Source of the DNA: Hirsutella rhossiliensis
Taxonomy: Eukaryota; Ascomycota; Sordariomycetes; Hypocreales; Ophiocordycipitaceae
Reading direction: 5' to 3'
Assembly: GCF_020360975.1 (NCBI RefSeq)
Contig: NW_025408671.1
Location: 248,001 to 312,000, forward strand
Length of the DNA stretch: 64,000 nt
The position numbers were made by a program, and so were the translations under genes. The notes under the pieces were generated by a model, which was not told the origin of the DNA, searched no databases, and worked only from the letters and a program-made list of their open reading frames with translations. Below are positions 47,203-58,100 of the stretch, piece after piece (the stretch's first letter is position 1; the number at the start of each line of letters is the position of its first letter).

Positions 47203-47895
47203 ATGAAGATCTCAGGAGCCCTCCTTATTGTTCTTCTTGGACTAGCTACGGCTAGCCCGCTGCGAAATGAACAGATATCCCAACACGAAGTAGAAATAGA
47301 ACGGCGAATGATTGGAAAGGGAAGGGGAGGACGGCTACATCCGCAGGCAGGACTTGAAGAACGTCAACGCGAACGTGCGCGTCAAGCAGTGAACGAAGAA
47401 CGAGCACGTCGTGAACGTGAAGAAATTCGTGCACGTGAAAACGATCGGCTATTTCGCGAACGCGAGGCAAGGGAAGATGTAAGTAGTCTCTTTCTACTAT
47501 TTATGACTAGGCTGACAGATACGGGTACCTATAGCAAGAACGACGTGAAGCATTACGTGCGCAAGAAGCACGTAGAGAAGCAGAACGTCTTGTAAGTCGA
47601 CTGTTTTCTACCCTCGGCGACTAGGCTAATAGAATAACGCGCTAATACCACTGGTAATTATAGCAAAGGGAAGAAATTCTTCGCGCAGTAAGCAGGCTCT
47701 TTCTACCCTGAACAACTAGAGTAATAGAGCGGCGCGCTCATGCTGTGGGTGACAATAGCGTCAAGCAGTAATCGAAGAAAACAGACGGCGTGAACGCGAA
47801 GCAAAAGCAAGGGAAGCAGTAAGTGGGCTCTTTCCACCATTGACTAGGCTGAGAAAGCGGCGCGCTAATACTATGGGCGACTATAGAACCAATAA
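47203..47895 (+). CDS. Small secreted Arg/Glu-rich helical protein built from repeated exon-intron units, 141 aa
   Basis: Five exons in phase 0: 47203-47478, 47535-47591, 47664-47687, 47759-47818 and 47887-47895 (92, 19, 8 and 20 codons, then 2 codons plus stop). All four introns (56, 72, 71 and 68 nt) start GTAAGT/C, end TAG or ATAG, and are related to each other: each has CTCTTTCTACC-like sequence after the donor and CTAAT/CTGA branch candidates. The frame continues through every junction as Arg/Glu/Ala-rich sequence. Residues 1-18 form a signal peptide (MKISGALLIVLLGLATAS). From about residue 50 the chain is almost all R, E, A and Q with few breaks, suggesting a long charged helix or coiled coil. 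RQAV-(N/I)-EE recurs in exons 1 and 4. Unspliced, the frame would give 130 aa ending at 47595. Function unknown; small secreted effector-like protein. Confidence 0.85.
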
Positions 47896-48134
47896 GACAA
47901 ATCTCGTTGCTGGTGACATACTAGTAACTGGCTACGTATATTAATGGAGGAGGAAGCTACAGTCGTTGTAAGGAGTTCTCTTCTGGAGTTTAAGCTCGGC
48001 CGACTAGTAGCGGGTTTCTGTCTTTACTTGTTTCAATATGTTTTCCTGAAATACGGGGGTTCTAGCAAGCAAAACCTCATTCTATCAGGCCAACTTAAAG
48101 GGTTACCATTGCCAACTCCAACAGTAGTGAAAAG

Positions 48135-48335
48135 ATGGGACGGAACGTCCCCGAATGTGGTCACGTAACGGTGCTCGTGACGACCATTTACAAGCAAGTA
48201 GTCGTGGGGCTGATTAAGTCAACTCGACTCGTGGAGATTCGCAAAATGGATGAGGGGGAATCGATTGAGCTGCTCCAAACAAGACTTAAGGAAGACGACA
48301 ATATTGCCTTAGCTAGTGTCGGAACAGACCGGTAG
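48135..48335 (+). pseudogene. NB-ARC (NLR/STAND-type) gene relic
   Basis: The translation contains TVLVTT followed by KQV, then STRLVEIRKMDEGESIELLQTRL. This is the fungal NB-ARC pattern in which a strand ending in TT-R (here Ile replaces the Arg) is followed by a (I/V)-E-(V/I)-x-K-M-x-E-x-E-S-x-x-L-L segment. Such proteins are ATP-dependent switches of fungal self/non-self recognition, usually with TPR, ankyrin or WD40 repeats. Here about 50 residues survive and the frame stops at 48333-48335. The Walker A part and repeats are absent. An overlapping frame at 47944-48168 may be more of the same relic, shifted. Confidence 0.6.
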
Positions 48336-48597
48336 AAACACACACTAGATACGTACACTGTCTTGTGCAGAGCCTGGCTGTATCTGACAGCCAATTTCCC
48401 CCTTAGGCAGGAACGAGGTCTCGGAGGCATTAAGAACGCACATCATCACATCAATACAACCTCTTTTGGGGCTGCATACAAGCTGCTGTGTTAAGCTTAG
48501 ATTCATCGTGAATACCCACCTGTTTCCTCACTAGGCCCGAGCCGCAGAACCACCGTTCTGAAAGCTACAAGGTCACGCCGCCACCCCGAACGCTCTG

Positions 48598-48822
48598 TCA
48601 GCGCTTTACTATCGCCTGGAGCATCTGCCGCTTGCGCTCATACAGGCGGCCGCCTTTATTCAAACGAAGAACATTTCCATCGAAGCATATCTCGGGCTGC
48701 TCGGCGAGAGTGACCAAAGCTTCGTCGACCTGCTGTACGAAGAGTTCGAGACGATCGGGCGGGATTCGAAGGCTCCACAGGCGGTAGCGCAGACGTGGAT
48801 GCTCTCGTTCCGAGTTTCCCAA
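48598..48822 (-). CDS. Candidate open frame, 74 aa, unknown
   Basis: This minus-strand frame looks protein-like: a Trp-containing start, then an acidic amphipathic stretch with LELFVQQVDEALVTLAEQPE and a basic tail ending AIVKR. It could be a small gene or the last exon or relic of a larger one, since an overlapping frame (48656-48856) extends upstream in another phase. No family recognised. Confidence 0.3.
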   Translation of the reverse strand: MGNSEREHPRLRYRLWSLRIPPDRLELFVQQVDEALVTLAEQPEICFDGNVLRLNKGGRLYERKRQMLQAIVKR

Positions 48823-48856
48823 AGAGGAGATCCAGGCCCATATTTTTAACGGGCAA

Positions 48857-50424
48857 TCATGAACCCATTGGCTCCTGACTGGAGCCTTTGCACGTATTCT
48901 ACTATTTCTGCAAGGATTCTATGGCCTGCCAGCGAATGCGGAATCACTTGACTTGAGTAGGCCTAGACGGAGGTCACCTGGTCGACATTAAATAGATGAC
49001 GGTATGCGTTGGAGTCGACTCAGTCGAGAATGCCGAGAACGTGGAGAGGGATTACACTGCCCCGCAATGCGAGAGAAGATAAATGACAGGGAAGCATTTA
49101 TCGACACGCAGCCCAATCAGCTCTATCTCACGGAAGATAAGCAAAGCAGACACAAAGACTAGGAACTGAAGAACCCTTGTTCCTATCTAATAAGTGGGAA
49201 TAATTAATCTTTAAAATACATCAGTTGTAAGAGTAAGTGGCGCTGCTGCCTGCTGGGTAGTAGGCAGGGAGTGCCGATCTTGCGACACTGATATCTCCTA
49301 TGTGAGAAGCTCATGATATGCTTAGCACGGGAAGTGGTTTCTGCGGGCATCGCATGACTGATCATATGCCCATTATCCTTGGCCTAGATGAGTTTGATGA
49401 GTCAGTAATGGGTAGGCTTCACCGACAGATTGATCATCGGCTCATTATGTGCTTGGCACGGGAAAGTCGAGTTCAACGGGCGCTACGCATAAGTATGAGT
49501 CAGGCGAGTTCCTTGATTCCATCGGGACAGAAAAATTGTCAGCTGGCGTGGGATAGTTGTGCCCTCCCAACCGTTGGCTGCTTTGGGACCTATCCCCAAT
49601 CTAGCCTAATGCTAAGTCCAGGGCCTATGCAAACGCGTAGGTTGCCTTGCGGTCCTTTGGCGCCGGCATATCATGCACGTATTCCTATCAATCTGGGCTG
49701 GGGATCCCGGGGGTTATGGACGTGTTCATGACCCCCACTTCCTCTGATGTTATTAGCTAGATACGCTTTAACAGTAGGGTAGTGCCTAGTCCGGGTATAA
49801 TAGAAAAGACGGCCTTGCGATGCATCCTATAATAACATGCGCCGTCATCGCCAGGCCAAGGTGGGCAGGCTCGCAGCTGCTTATCAGTCAGGATTTCATC
49901 AGCGGCGAATGGGGTAAGGAAGAATAATTTGATCACACTCCGCCTCTCATTTGTCCCCCGAAGTAGCAGTTTTCTTTGCCGGTACGGCAACGAGAGGGAT
50001 CGGCATGCCCGTTCGGCTTGGCCGTCATGGATGGTGTTCTCGAATGAGACACATTATGCAGCGGGCTGCTCCTGCAATTTCCCTGCGAAGCGTCTTGATT
50101 GACCCAGGCAACGTGAAGGTCACAAGGCTGTTTTTCTTAACTATCATGAGAATGGGATGACCAGCCAAGATGCGCATCCTGGCTGCGGCTTAGCGAGATG
50201 GGGAGATGCTAACGAAAAACTAATAGGGAGGAGTCTAAGAAGTTCTGGGAGGCACGGGACCGCGATGGTTGCGGTGAGCGGGAAGGGGAAAACGGTACCT
50301 GTTGCCCCGACCCAAAGCACTTTCGGAACGCTAACAGAGAGTGCAGTGCAAAGAAATCTCGTGGATAAGAAATTCTAGCGAAGCAGGTCGCCGAATAGCG
50401 CCGCTCGGATGGTTGCGATGACTA
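48857..50424. other. GC-normal sequence, no supported gene
   Basis: Open frames of 137 (49318-49731, plus), 77 (49757-49990, minus), 69 and 73 codons occur without recognisable families. Within the first there is a short direct repeat, ATGCTTAGCACGGGAA-like at 49318 and GTGCTTGGCACGGGAA at 49449. Composition is normal up to about 50424, where RIP-affected sequence starts abruptly. Confidence 0.5.
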
Positions 50425-50777
50425 GCTAGCTAGTAAATATATATTATATAGGGTTTTAAGTAAATAAATCGTATCTAAATCTATCTATATTAAGTTGGAT
50501 TTATATAAATTAAATTAAATTATAAAGCTTATATCTATTTAAATACTTAGTTACTTAAATAAGTCTTCTAAGAATAGAATATTTAATAAGTAAGCTAGCT
50601 ACTTATTTATATCTATAGTATACTTAACTTTTAATCTCTTACTACCTTATAAAAGAATATAGAAACTTTTAGTTCCCTTTAAAAGCTATAGCTATCTAGC
50701 TAATAATATCTTAAGTACTTTTAAAATAAAAGAGGATAATATTATTAATAAAAGAAAAGACTATAAGTATTATATAT
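50425..50777. other. RIP-saturated sequence, identity unknown
   Basis: AT-rich, nearly free of CA/TG, beginning within about 20 bases of normal sequence. No domain or repeat from elsewhere in the window was recognised here. Confidence 0.45.
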
Positions 50778-51822
50778 TAGTCCCTTAGTATAAGGCTAGT
50801 ACTTAACCTTACTATTTACCTAGATTAAGTATAAGTCTAATAAGTAACTAAATAAACTAGCTATTAAATATACTTAAACGTATTATATAAACTAGCTACT
50901 ATATATTATTATATATATTAAATATAGACTAACTATTAGTCTTATAAGTTAAAGTAAAAGTAGTAATAACTATATATATTCTTCTTTACTTACTTAAGAT
51001 TTAGTAGGTTCTTTATCTTTTATATATACTATATTAAGCGTAAAACCTTACTTAAGGCTTTAACTAAGTAATATCTTAACCTTATAATTATATAATATTA
51101 ATATAGTATATCTAGTAATATTTCCTAGAACTTTCCTTAGGTAAGTATAAGTATATCCCTATAATTTCCTTACTATAATCTTATTATAACTTCTTAAGGA
51201 AATATTAATATAATCCCTATAAAGCTATTACTACTTAGGAAATCTTAGTATATTCCTTATATATTAGCTTTATAAAGGGAAGTCTTTATAAAATATCTAT
51301 ATAATCTATTAAGCTATTATTTCTAGGATTTCTAAGTAATTTCTTAGAGTTTACTTAGTAACCTTTAGGTTCTCTCTTTTATAAGGAGTCTTAAGGGGTT
51401 AGTAGTAACTTCCTTAAAAGAAGCTAATATCGTTATAAGTACCTAGATTATTAATTATAAGGTATCTTATAATAAGTACTTAAAGTAAAAGAATTAACTA
51501 ATACCTTTATTAGTCTTTTATAGCGCTTAAGCGGGAGTCGCGTTTAATAAAGATATATAGTAAATTTATATAGGTTTCTAAGGTTAGTATAAAGGAAAAT
51601 ATATATCTTATTTAAAACGTAACTTTATATAAGTAATAATACTAAGAGTACTAAGTAGCTAAGCTAAAAGTAAAACTATTAAAACTAAAAGTATAAGGTA
51701 GCTAAACTAAAGTAAAACTAAATAAAACTAAGAGTATACTATAGCTAAGCTAGTAAAAATAAATAAAAATAAGAGCGTAATAAAGCTAAGCTAGTAATAG
51801 ATCGTTTTATATTATAAGGGTA
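50778..51822 (+). repeat. Repeat R3, copy b (about 1045 bp)
   Basis: Aligns along its length with 5362-6447 in the same orientation. It starts TAGTCCCTTAGTATAAGG and ends ATTATAAGGGTA, again with imperfect inverted ends beginning with TA. It is more AT-rich than copy a, and no coding frame is visible. Confidence 0.65.
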
Positions 51823-51823
51823 A

Positions 51824-51936
51824 GGTATAAAAGTCTTTAACTTTTATAGGTTATAAGCTTAAGCTATAGCTTAAGCTATATAATTATATATAAGGGGCCG
51901 GATCTTATATATATAAATATAAGCTAGCTATATATA
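51824..51936 (+). repeat. Direct repeat D, left copy (113 bp)
   Basis: TATAAAAGTCTTTAAC...GCTAGCTATATATA is repeated at 53849-53960. It contains a near-perfect palindrome around AGCTTAAGCTATAGCTTAAGCT. The pair flanks 1.9 kb that holds the TRIM and R3c. It may be a terminal repeat of a decayed element or a small repeat present twice. Confidence 0.6.
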
Positions 51937-52362
51937 AAAGAGCTTTATATAGCTTATTAATATTATCCTATAAATAGCACCTATATATATACCTCTACTT
52001 ACTTTATAATAGTATAAGCTATTAATTAATAGATCTAATAAATATCTTTTTAAAAAGGGTGCTGCTTTTTTAAGAGAGTACTCCGCCCTCCTTTAAGCGG
52101 ATAAGAAGTATTATAGCTATCTTAAAAGCAATTAAAAGCGCGATCGCTAGTAAGAAAGATAAGGTTCTCGCTATATTAAAAGAGTCGTTTATAAGACTAG
52201 TATTACCCCTTATAACCTTTATAATACTAGTTATAGTAGCGATACTATTAATATTAAAGCTATATTTTTAGCTAACTTAAGATAGTAAGCTAAAGTCTTT
52301 TTATTTCTTCCTTAGCTAACTATAAATAAAGTTTATAACTAATAAGAAATAAAGCTTAAAAT
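51937..52362. other. RIP-saturated sequence, identity unknown
   Basis: AT-rich with a few GC patches (52075-52150). Plus-strand frame fragments are present but not assignable. Confidence 0.4.
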
Positions 52363-52759
52363 TATCGTAAAGACTATTACGCTACGTAGGTAAAAGTAAA
52401 ACGCGCTCCTATAAGTACGCTATAATTAATATATATAACTAATAACTACGTTTTCCGATATACCCCCTTAGGGATCGCGGCTCCGCTAGGATTCCTAGAC
52501 CTAAGCCTACGACGCGGGAGTCGAATACTAAGCACCGCGCCTATTACCTAGGGAAATCTAAGAGAGAGAGGGGTATATAGCTATCTATAGGTATTACCCT
52601 ATAACGCGTAGTTACCGGAAGTTATAAGGGGTAGTTCGCTACCCCCTCCTAGGCTTATAACTATCGTAAAGACTATTACGCTATATAGGTAAAAGTAGAA
52701 CGCGCTCTTATAGGTGCGCTATAATTAATATATATAACTAATAACCGCGTTTTCTAATA
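52363..52759 (-). mobile_element. TRIM: 397-bp terminal-repeat retrotransposon in miniature
   Basis: Two 98-bp direct repeats (52363-52460 and 52662-52759) start TATCGTAAAG and end TTTTC-x2-ATA, the RIP form of TG...CA. The element is flanked by the perfect 5-bp duplication AAAAT (52358-52362 and 52760-52764). On the minus strand, the 201-bp internal region begins GTTATAAGCCTAGGAGG, identical over 17 bases to the primer-binding site of copia-2, and ends CTAAGGGGGTA, the copia-2 polypurine tract. It has no coding capacity, so it must have moved with proteins supplied in trans. A CGCGG...CCGCG hairpin lies at about 52514-52545. Confidence 0.88.
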
Positions 52760-53209
52760 AAAATAGCTATTATAAAATAGTATAGTATTTACTCCTTTAT
52801 ATATTACTAAAGCCTTAGATATAGTAGATCTTTAGATTTTAAGATAAGAGCGGCCTTAAAGGTAAATATAACTTATAGGACTTCCCTTAATACCTTATAT
52901 ATATATTTAGTAATATATAAGAGTAAGAGAAAATATAAGATAAGCTATAAACCGTTAAATAAAAGGATAAATAAACGTTTAGTAAATTCTATTTTAATTT
53001 TAAATAGACGCTCTTATAAGTAATAAAAACTATAATATAAAAAGATAGTATAAAGCTTAAATAGCTATAGAATTTAATTATACTAGCTTTATAAGAGCTA
53101 CTTATCTTAATAAGTATACTTATTAACTATAGTAAGTATATAAGCTAGTTAATAAAAGTAGTATAAGACTATAAGTAAATACTATATTTTTAAACGTTTT
53201 ATAAGTATA
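52760..53209. other. RIP-saturated sequence, identity unknown
   Basis: Very AT-rich, no CA/TG runs, no recognisable frame or repeat. Confidence 0.4.
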
Positions 53210-53795
53210 TACTATATATATTATAGGACACCCTATAGTCGATAATCTAGGTACCTATAACGATATCGGCCTCTCTTAGGGAAGTTACCCTTAACTCCCT
53301 AAGGCTCCTTATAGAAGAAGGAACCTAGAAGCTACTAAGTAAACTCTAGGAAATTACCTAGAAATCATAGAAATAATAACCGAGCGGATTATATAGATAT
53401 TTTATAAAGATTTCCCTTAGGGATATATTATATAGGGAATATACTACGATTTCCTAAGTAATAATAGCTCCTTAAGGATTATACTAATATTTCCCTAAGA
53501 AGTTACTATAAGAAAATAGTAGGGAAATTATAGAGAAATACCTATACTTACCTAGGGAAAATACTAGGAAATGCTATTAATATACTATACTACCGTCGTA
53601 CGATTATAAGGTTAAGATATTACTTAGTTAAAGCCCTAAGTAAGGTCTTACGCTTGCTATAGTATATATATAAAAGATAAAGAACCTACTAGATCTTAAG
53701 GGGGTAGAGAAGAATATAGATAGTTATTACTACTTTTACTTTAACTTATAAGACTAGTAGCTAGGTTAAAGTACTAGCCTTATACTAAGGGACTA
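53210..53795 (-). repeat. Repeat R3, copy c (truncated, inverted)
   Basis: The reverse complement matches the first ~590 bp of R3a and R3b, with the R3 end at 53795 (GGGACTA). The other half of the element is missing to the left. With R3b it forms an inverted pair about 1.4 kb apart. Confidence 0.65.
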
Positions 53796-53848
53796 GTATA
53801 TAATAATATAGCGGTAATAATATTACTACTTTTTTATAAAAGGAATAG

Positions 53849-53960
53849 CTATAAAAGTCTTTAACTATTATAGGTTAAAAGCTTAGGCTATAGCTTAAGC
53901 TATATAGTTATATATAAAGGGCTAGATCTTATATATATATATATAAACTAGCTATATATA
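53849..53960 (+). repeat. Direct repeat D, right copy (112 bp)
   Basis: Matches 51824-51936 in the same orientation, including the AGCTTAAGCTATAGCTTAAGCT-like palindrome. Its end runs directly into the LTR-C fragment that begins at 53957. Confidence 0.6.
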
Positions 53961-54532
53961 AGAATATACCCTTATATTCCTATTTTACTATTATAAAGAA
54001 ATAATAAGTATAAGGAGGCTCTATAGAGTAAGCTAGTAAAAAGAGGCTTTATAATACAGTCTAAGGGAATAACGCTTAAAGATAAAGACCTTTACTAAAT
54101 ATCTATACCTTCCTTTAGGAAAAGCAGGTTAAGATAAGCCTATCCTAATAAAATAAAATTTACATAAAATGCATAAGTTAATTATAAGTAGAACGGATAC
54201 CCTATTACCTATTTTAGCCTAGCGGTTCTAAAGATATCCGCGATATAAGAATAAGTAGGGCATAGAATATTCTAGTTAAATCTACTACTTATACTAGAAC
54301 CTATAGTCTTACGTTAACTATTACGTTATAATTAGACCACCTACTAAGTTAGGAAGACATACTATAGATAGAGCTTTTTAAGCACTATAGAATATACTAG
54401 AAAGCTAACTAGTTAGTCTATTAGTAGGCGAGCAATAGTCTATAAAGGATAAAGGATTTCCCTAAGAGTAGTAGATAAAATAAGTAAGTTTATAAGTATC
54501 TTTTATAGCGCTATTCTTTTAATATATTATTT
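53957..54532 (-). mobile_element. LTR-C, truncated inverted copy (576 bp)
   Basis: The reverse complement matches the 697-bp LTR at 40461-41157 from its end (TATAAGAATATACCC) inward. It stops within AATATATTATT, where the decayed copia-2 relative begins at 54533. The missing ~120 bp are not found at the other side of that element. Confidence 0.85.
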
Positions 54533-55019
54533 TCTTATAAAGAGAGATATAAGAAGTATATATAAAATATATAAAGGTAAAATTAAAAGTAAGGGGTTAG
54601 ATAGGTAAGGTAGAGATATTTAAATCTTATAAGGGTAGTAGTTATAGTAAGGGATTAATTATTATATTGCCTTAATTCTCCTTCTTTCTTATATATAACG
54701 TCGCTCTTTATACCTATTTAGTATCTTAATTAATAAAGAAGATCTTACTTAAAGAAGCTACTAATATCCTTTTAACTACTAAGCTTTTTATTAGTTTTTC
54801 CTTTCCTTTCTAGCCGTTACTAGTATATCCGTTTTATCTTTTACTACCTTTATAAGAAGCTATCGCTACTTTTACTTCCCCTCTTACCCCTACCCTCCTC
54901 TTTATACCTCCTTTTAGCTCCTTCCTTAAAACCTATTTTTTAGCTTCCTAGGTCCCTTATACTAAGGGATATCTCTAAGAACTATAAAGTCTAGCTACGC
55001 TTTACGATACACCCCCTTA
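54533..55019 (-). repeat. 3' LTR of the decayed copia-2 relative (487 bp)
   Basis: The reverse complement starts TATCGTAAAGCG and ends CTTTATAAGA. It has the same length as the solo LTR at 9526-10012. CACCCCCTTAGC, the inverted polypurine tract, follows at 55020. Confidence 0.9.
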
Positions 55020-55199
55020 GCTATAGCCTGCCCTTATAGAAAGGGTAAAGCTAAATACCTAGGCCGGTAAGCGTATAGAGGAGGTCTTAGTTTATACTTA
55101 TCCCTTACTCGAGAAATCTAGGTTTTAGCCCTAGGCTCTTTTAGACCTACTTTAGGAAAAAGGGGCCTTAAGGAGGATATTAAGTCCTATAAGAAAGGG

Positions 55200-58100
55200 G
55201 GGCTTCTTTAAGGATAAGTCCCTAAAAAGGGGGCCTTTTAAGAAGAATAAGTACTAATTAAGCTAGGGGCCCTCCTCTAGGATAAGTCCTAATTCCTCTC
55301 TTTAGCTATAGATATCTCCTTCCTCCTATATACTATTAGCTCCTCTTATAAACTCTTAAGGCGGGCTTTTAAGGATAGCTTCTCTTAAACGTCTTCTAGC
55401 TTAATTTACTATAAAAAGATAGCTAGCTTTTACTTTAGTAAGGGCTTTATAAGACTATTAGCTTTTATTAATACTATTAAAACCTAACGGACGGAAATAA
55501 GTCCCTTTTAGACTTCTTAGCGTAATTAATACTAGTAGATATTAATATACTATAGCTAGGTTAATAGCTTATTATTTTCCTCTATAAGAATCTATATAGT
55601 CTATATATTATTATATTCTATAGCTAACGGGGACGGAATTTATAGTTATAAAGATATTAATAGCCGGCTAACGAAAATCGCTTCTTTTAACGCTTCTAAA
55701 AAAGCTAGTAGCTCTACCTCTATACTAAAAGTTATAATAGTAGCTTACTTTAAAGCTCTTTAAGTAATAGTTCCTCTAAAAAGGGATATAATATACCCTT
55801 ATAAGCTCTTTCTATCTAATAAATTATCCGTAAAGGACGAATCGCTTAAATAAAAGAAGAATTTAGTAGCTAATTTCCTTCCCTACCCTCTTAAGCGTAG
55901 ACTATATAATCTCGTTAAATAAAGATAAAGGATTACTTAGTCTATTACTTCTTAGTACCTAGGGCTAAGATTCTAGTTATACCTAGCTAGCTAAGAGACC
56001 GTAAAAGAGATATCCGGTTAAATAGAAATAGCTAAAAAAAGTAAGGAGCCTACCTTTTATTAATATTAGTATTTCTCTTACTCCCTAGCTTAAAAGGACG
56101 GATTAGGTAAAAGCTCTTTATCTAATATAAGTATAGAGGGAAGCTTCTTATTAAGGGAATTAAGGAGGAATTTATAAGCGACCTTATTAATATAGGCGTC
56201 CTAGGTAAGCTAGATAGTTTATTAGGACCTATTCTAAAGGATTTATATCCCTAGGAACTACTTTAGCTCCCTTAGCTTAGTTATCTTATACCTTTATTAT
56301 AGGCCTTTTATAGCCTCCTTAGTAGTTACTTCTTCCTCTTTTAGGTAGGCTTAGATAATATCGTCGATATAAAAGAAGACTATAATTTTACCCTTCTATA
56401 TTATATACGGTTCCTAAGAGACTTTCTTAAAGCCTAGGGCTTTAAAGGAACCTATTAAATACTATTACTAAAGAAGGGGTAATCTTTATAGTCTATATAA
56501 AGCTTTCCTAAGCTATAGAACCTTTCCTAGCTATTAGAAACTAAGAGGAAGTTATATATAAATAACTTCTTCTTCCTTAAGTAAGTAGTTAATAAAGGCG
56601 TTAACTATATCTATTTAATTAAGCTCGAGGTCGAATTCTACTACTATAGCTATAAGGGTCTAAAAAGATATCCCTACTAAGGTAGTTGCCTTAGTAGGTA
56701 GATCCCCCTTTTCCTATTAATTCTTATAGATAACTAGCCGGGCTTTATACTTTTAAAGGAAGCTGTATTTATTAGTCTTATAAATAAAGACCTACTTATA
56801 GCTAAGGACCTATTTTCCTCTTACCTTTTCCTTATTAACCTCTTTAAAAGACCCTATCTTATTATATAAGGCTAGGTAGTCTTTCTAAGCTTAGAAAAAC
56901 TAGTCTCTAAAAGGGTGTTTTTCTAGCTGCTTTTAGTTTACTAGTAGGTCTAGTAGGTCTCTTTTATATACCTTCCTTACTAATAGCTATAGCTTAAAGA
57001 GCCGGCCTACTATAAATACTCTATAGGAACCGTCTTTTATAAGCGTTAAATAGAAGTCGGAAAAACGATCGAAATAAAAGAGAGGTTAGTCTTCTCTTAT
57101 ATCTAGCCCTATACCTTCCTTTGCTTCTTAAAGCAGGGATAAAAAGGCAGCCGGGTAATCCTTTAAGAGAGGTGCCTTTCCTACCCCCTTAAGGGTCGAT
57201 ATAAGAAGACTAATAAAGAAAGCTGCTTTTAGATCTTCTTTTTATTTTATAAGAGGAAGCGTAGGAAGGTAGGCGTATTCTAGCTCTACCGCTTTGCTAT
57301 AGTCTCCTTCTTTGTCTAGATTATTTAATCTAGTTGCTTCCTCTTCTTCTTCGAAGTCGGCGTTATCCTCGACTACTTCGACGTTAGTTTCTTCTTCTAT
57401 TTCCTTATCTAAGGCCTCTTCTTATAACTATTAGGAAGGGGGGATTTAGATCTTCTAAATTAGCTAACGTTATAAGAGTAAGAGGGGCTATTAATCCCTC
57501 TTTCTATCGAAGAAGCTAGATTCGTCGAAAATTATATCCCTAGTTAAAATAACCTTTTATAAAAGAAGAATCTAAATCTAGAAGATATTTATAAAATTAT
57601 AACTAATAAGGTAATTAATAAAGGCTCTAGGATTAAGCTTTCTTTTCTTCTTCCTTTTTAGCTATATATCGGTAGTTATTGCGTATGCCTTATAGCCGTA
57701 AGTACGAAGGTAGGCTAGCGAGGCCCTCTTTCTTATAAAGAGCTTAAGGGGGGATTTCTAGTTTATTCCTTAGTTTAGTTCCCTAAGGTCCTTAAGGTCC
57801 CTAAGGGTCTAGTTCTAAAGGTAATAAGCGGTCTTAATAACTTCCCTTTAAAGGTTATATAAAAGCTTTATAGTAAGTCTTATTATATAGGCCCTTTCTA
57901 TTATAGCACCCCTTAATCTTTCTACCCCTCCGTTCTAGGCCTAGGTATTTAGTACTAATAGGAAGGGTAAAATACCCCTTTTTAAAGCTAATTTAAGATA
58001 TCCTTTATAAATAGCTCTCTATTAAACTATATCTTCTTTACCTCGTAGCTAAAGTAGGATTTTATTTAGTTAATAAAGTCCTAAAGGGTAGACTAGTTAT

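Noticed and set aside
47479..47595. Uninterrupted 130-codon reading of the Arg/Glu-rich gene
   Set aside because: The extension past 47478 loses the Arg/Glu pattern, while splicing at consensus GTAAGT/TAG sites restores it in four successive exons.
52470..52560. Possible tRNA gene or SINE, from a TTCGACTCC B-box-like motif on the minus strand
   Set aside because: No cloverleaf can be drawn, and the segment is the interior of the TRIM, which explains it better.
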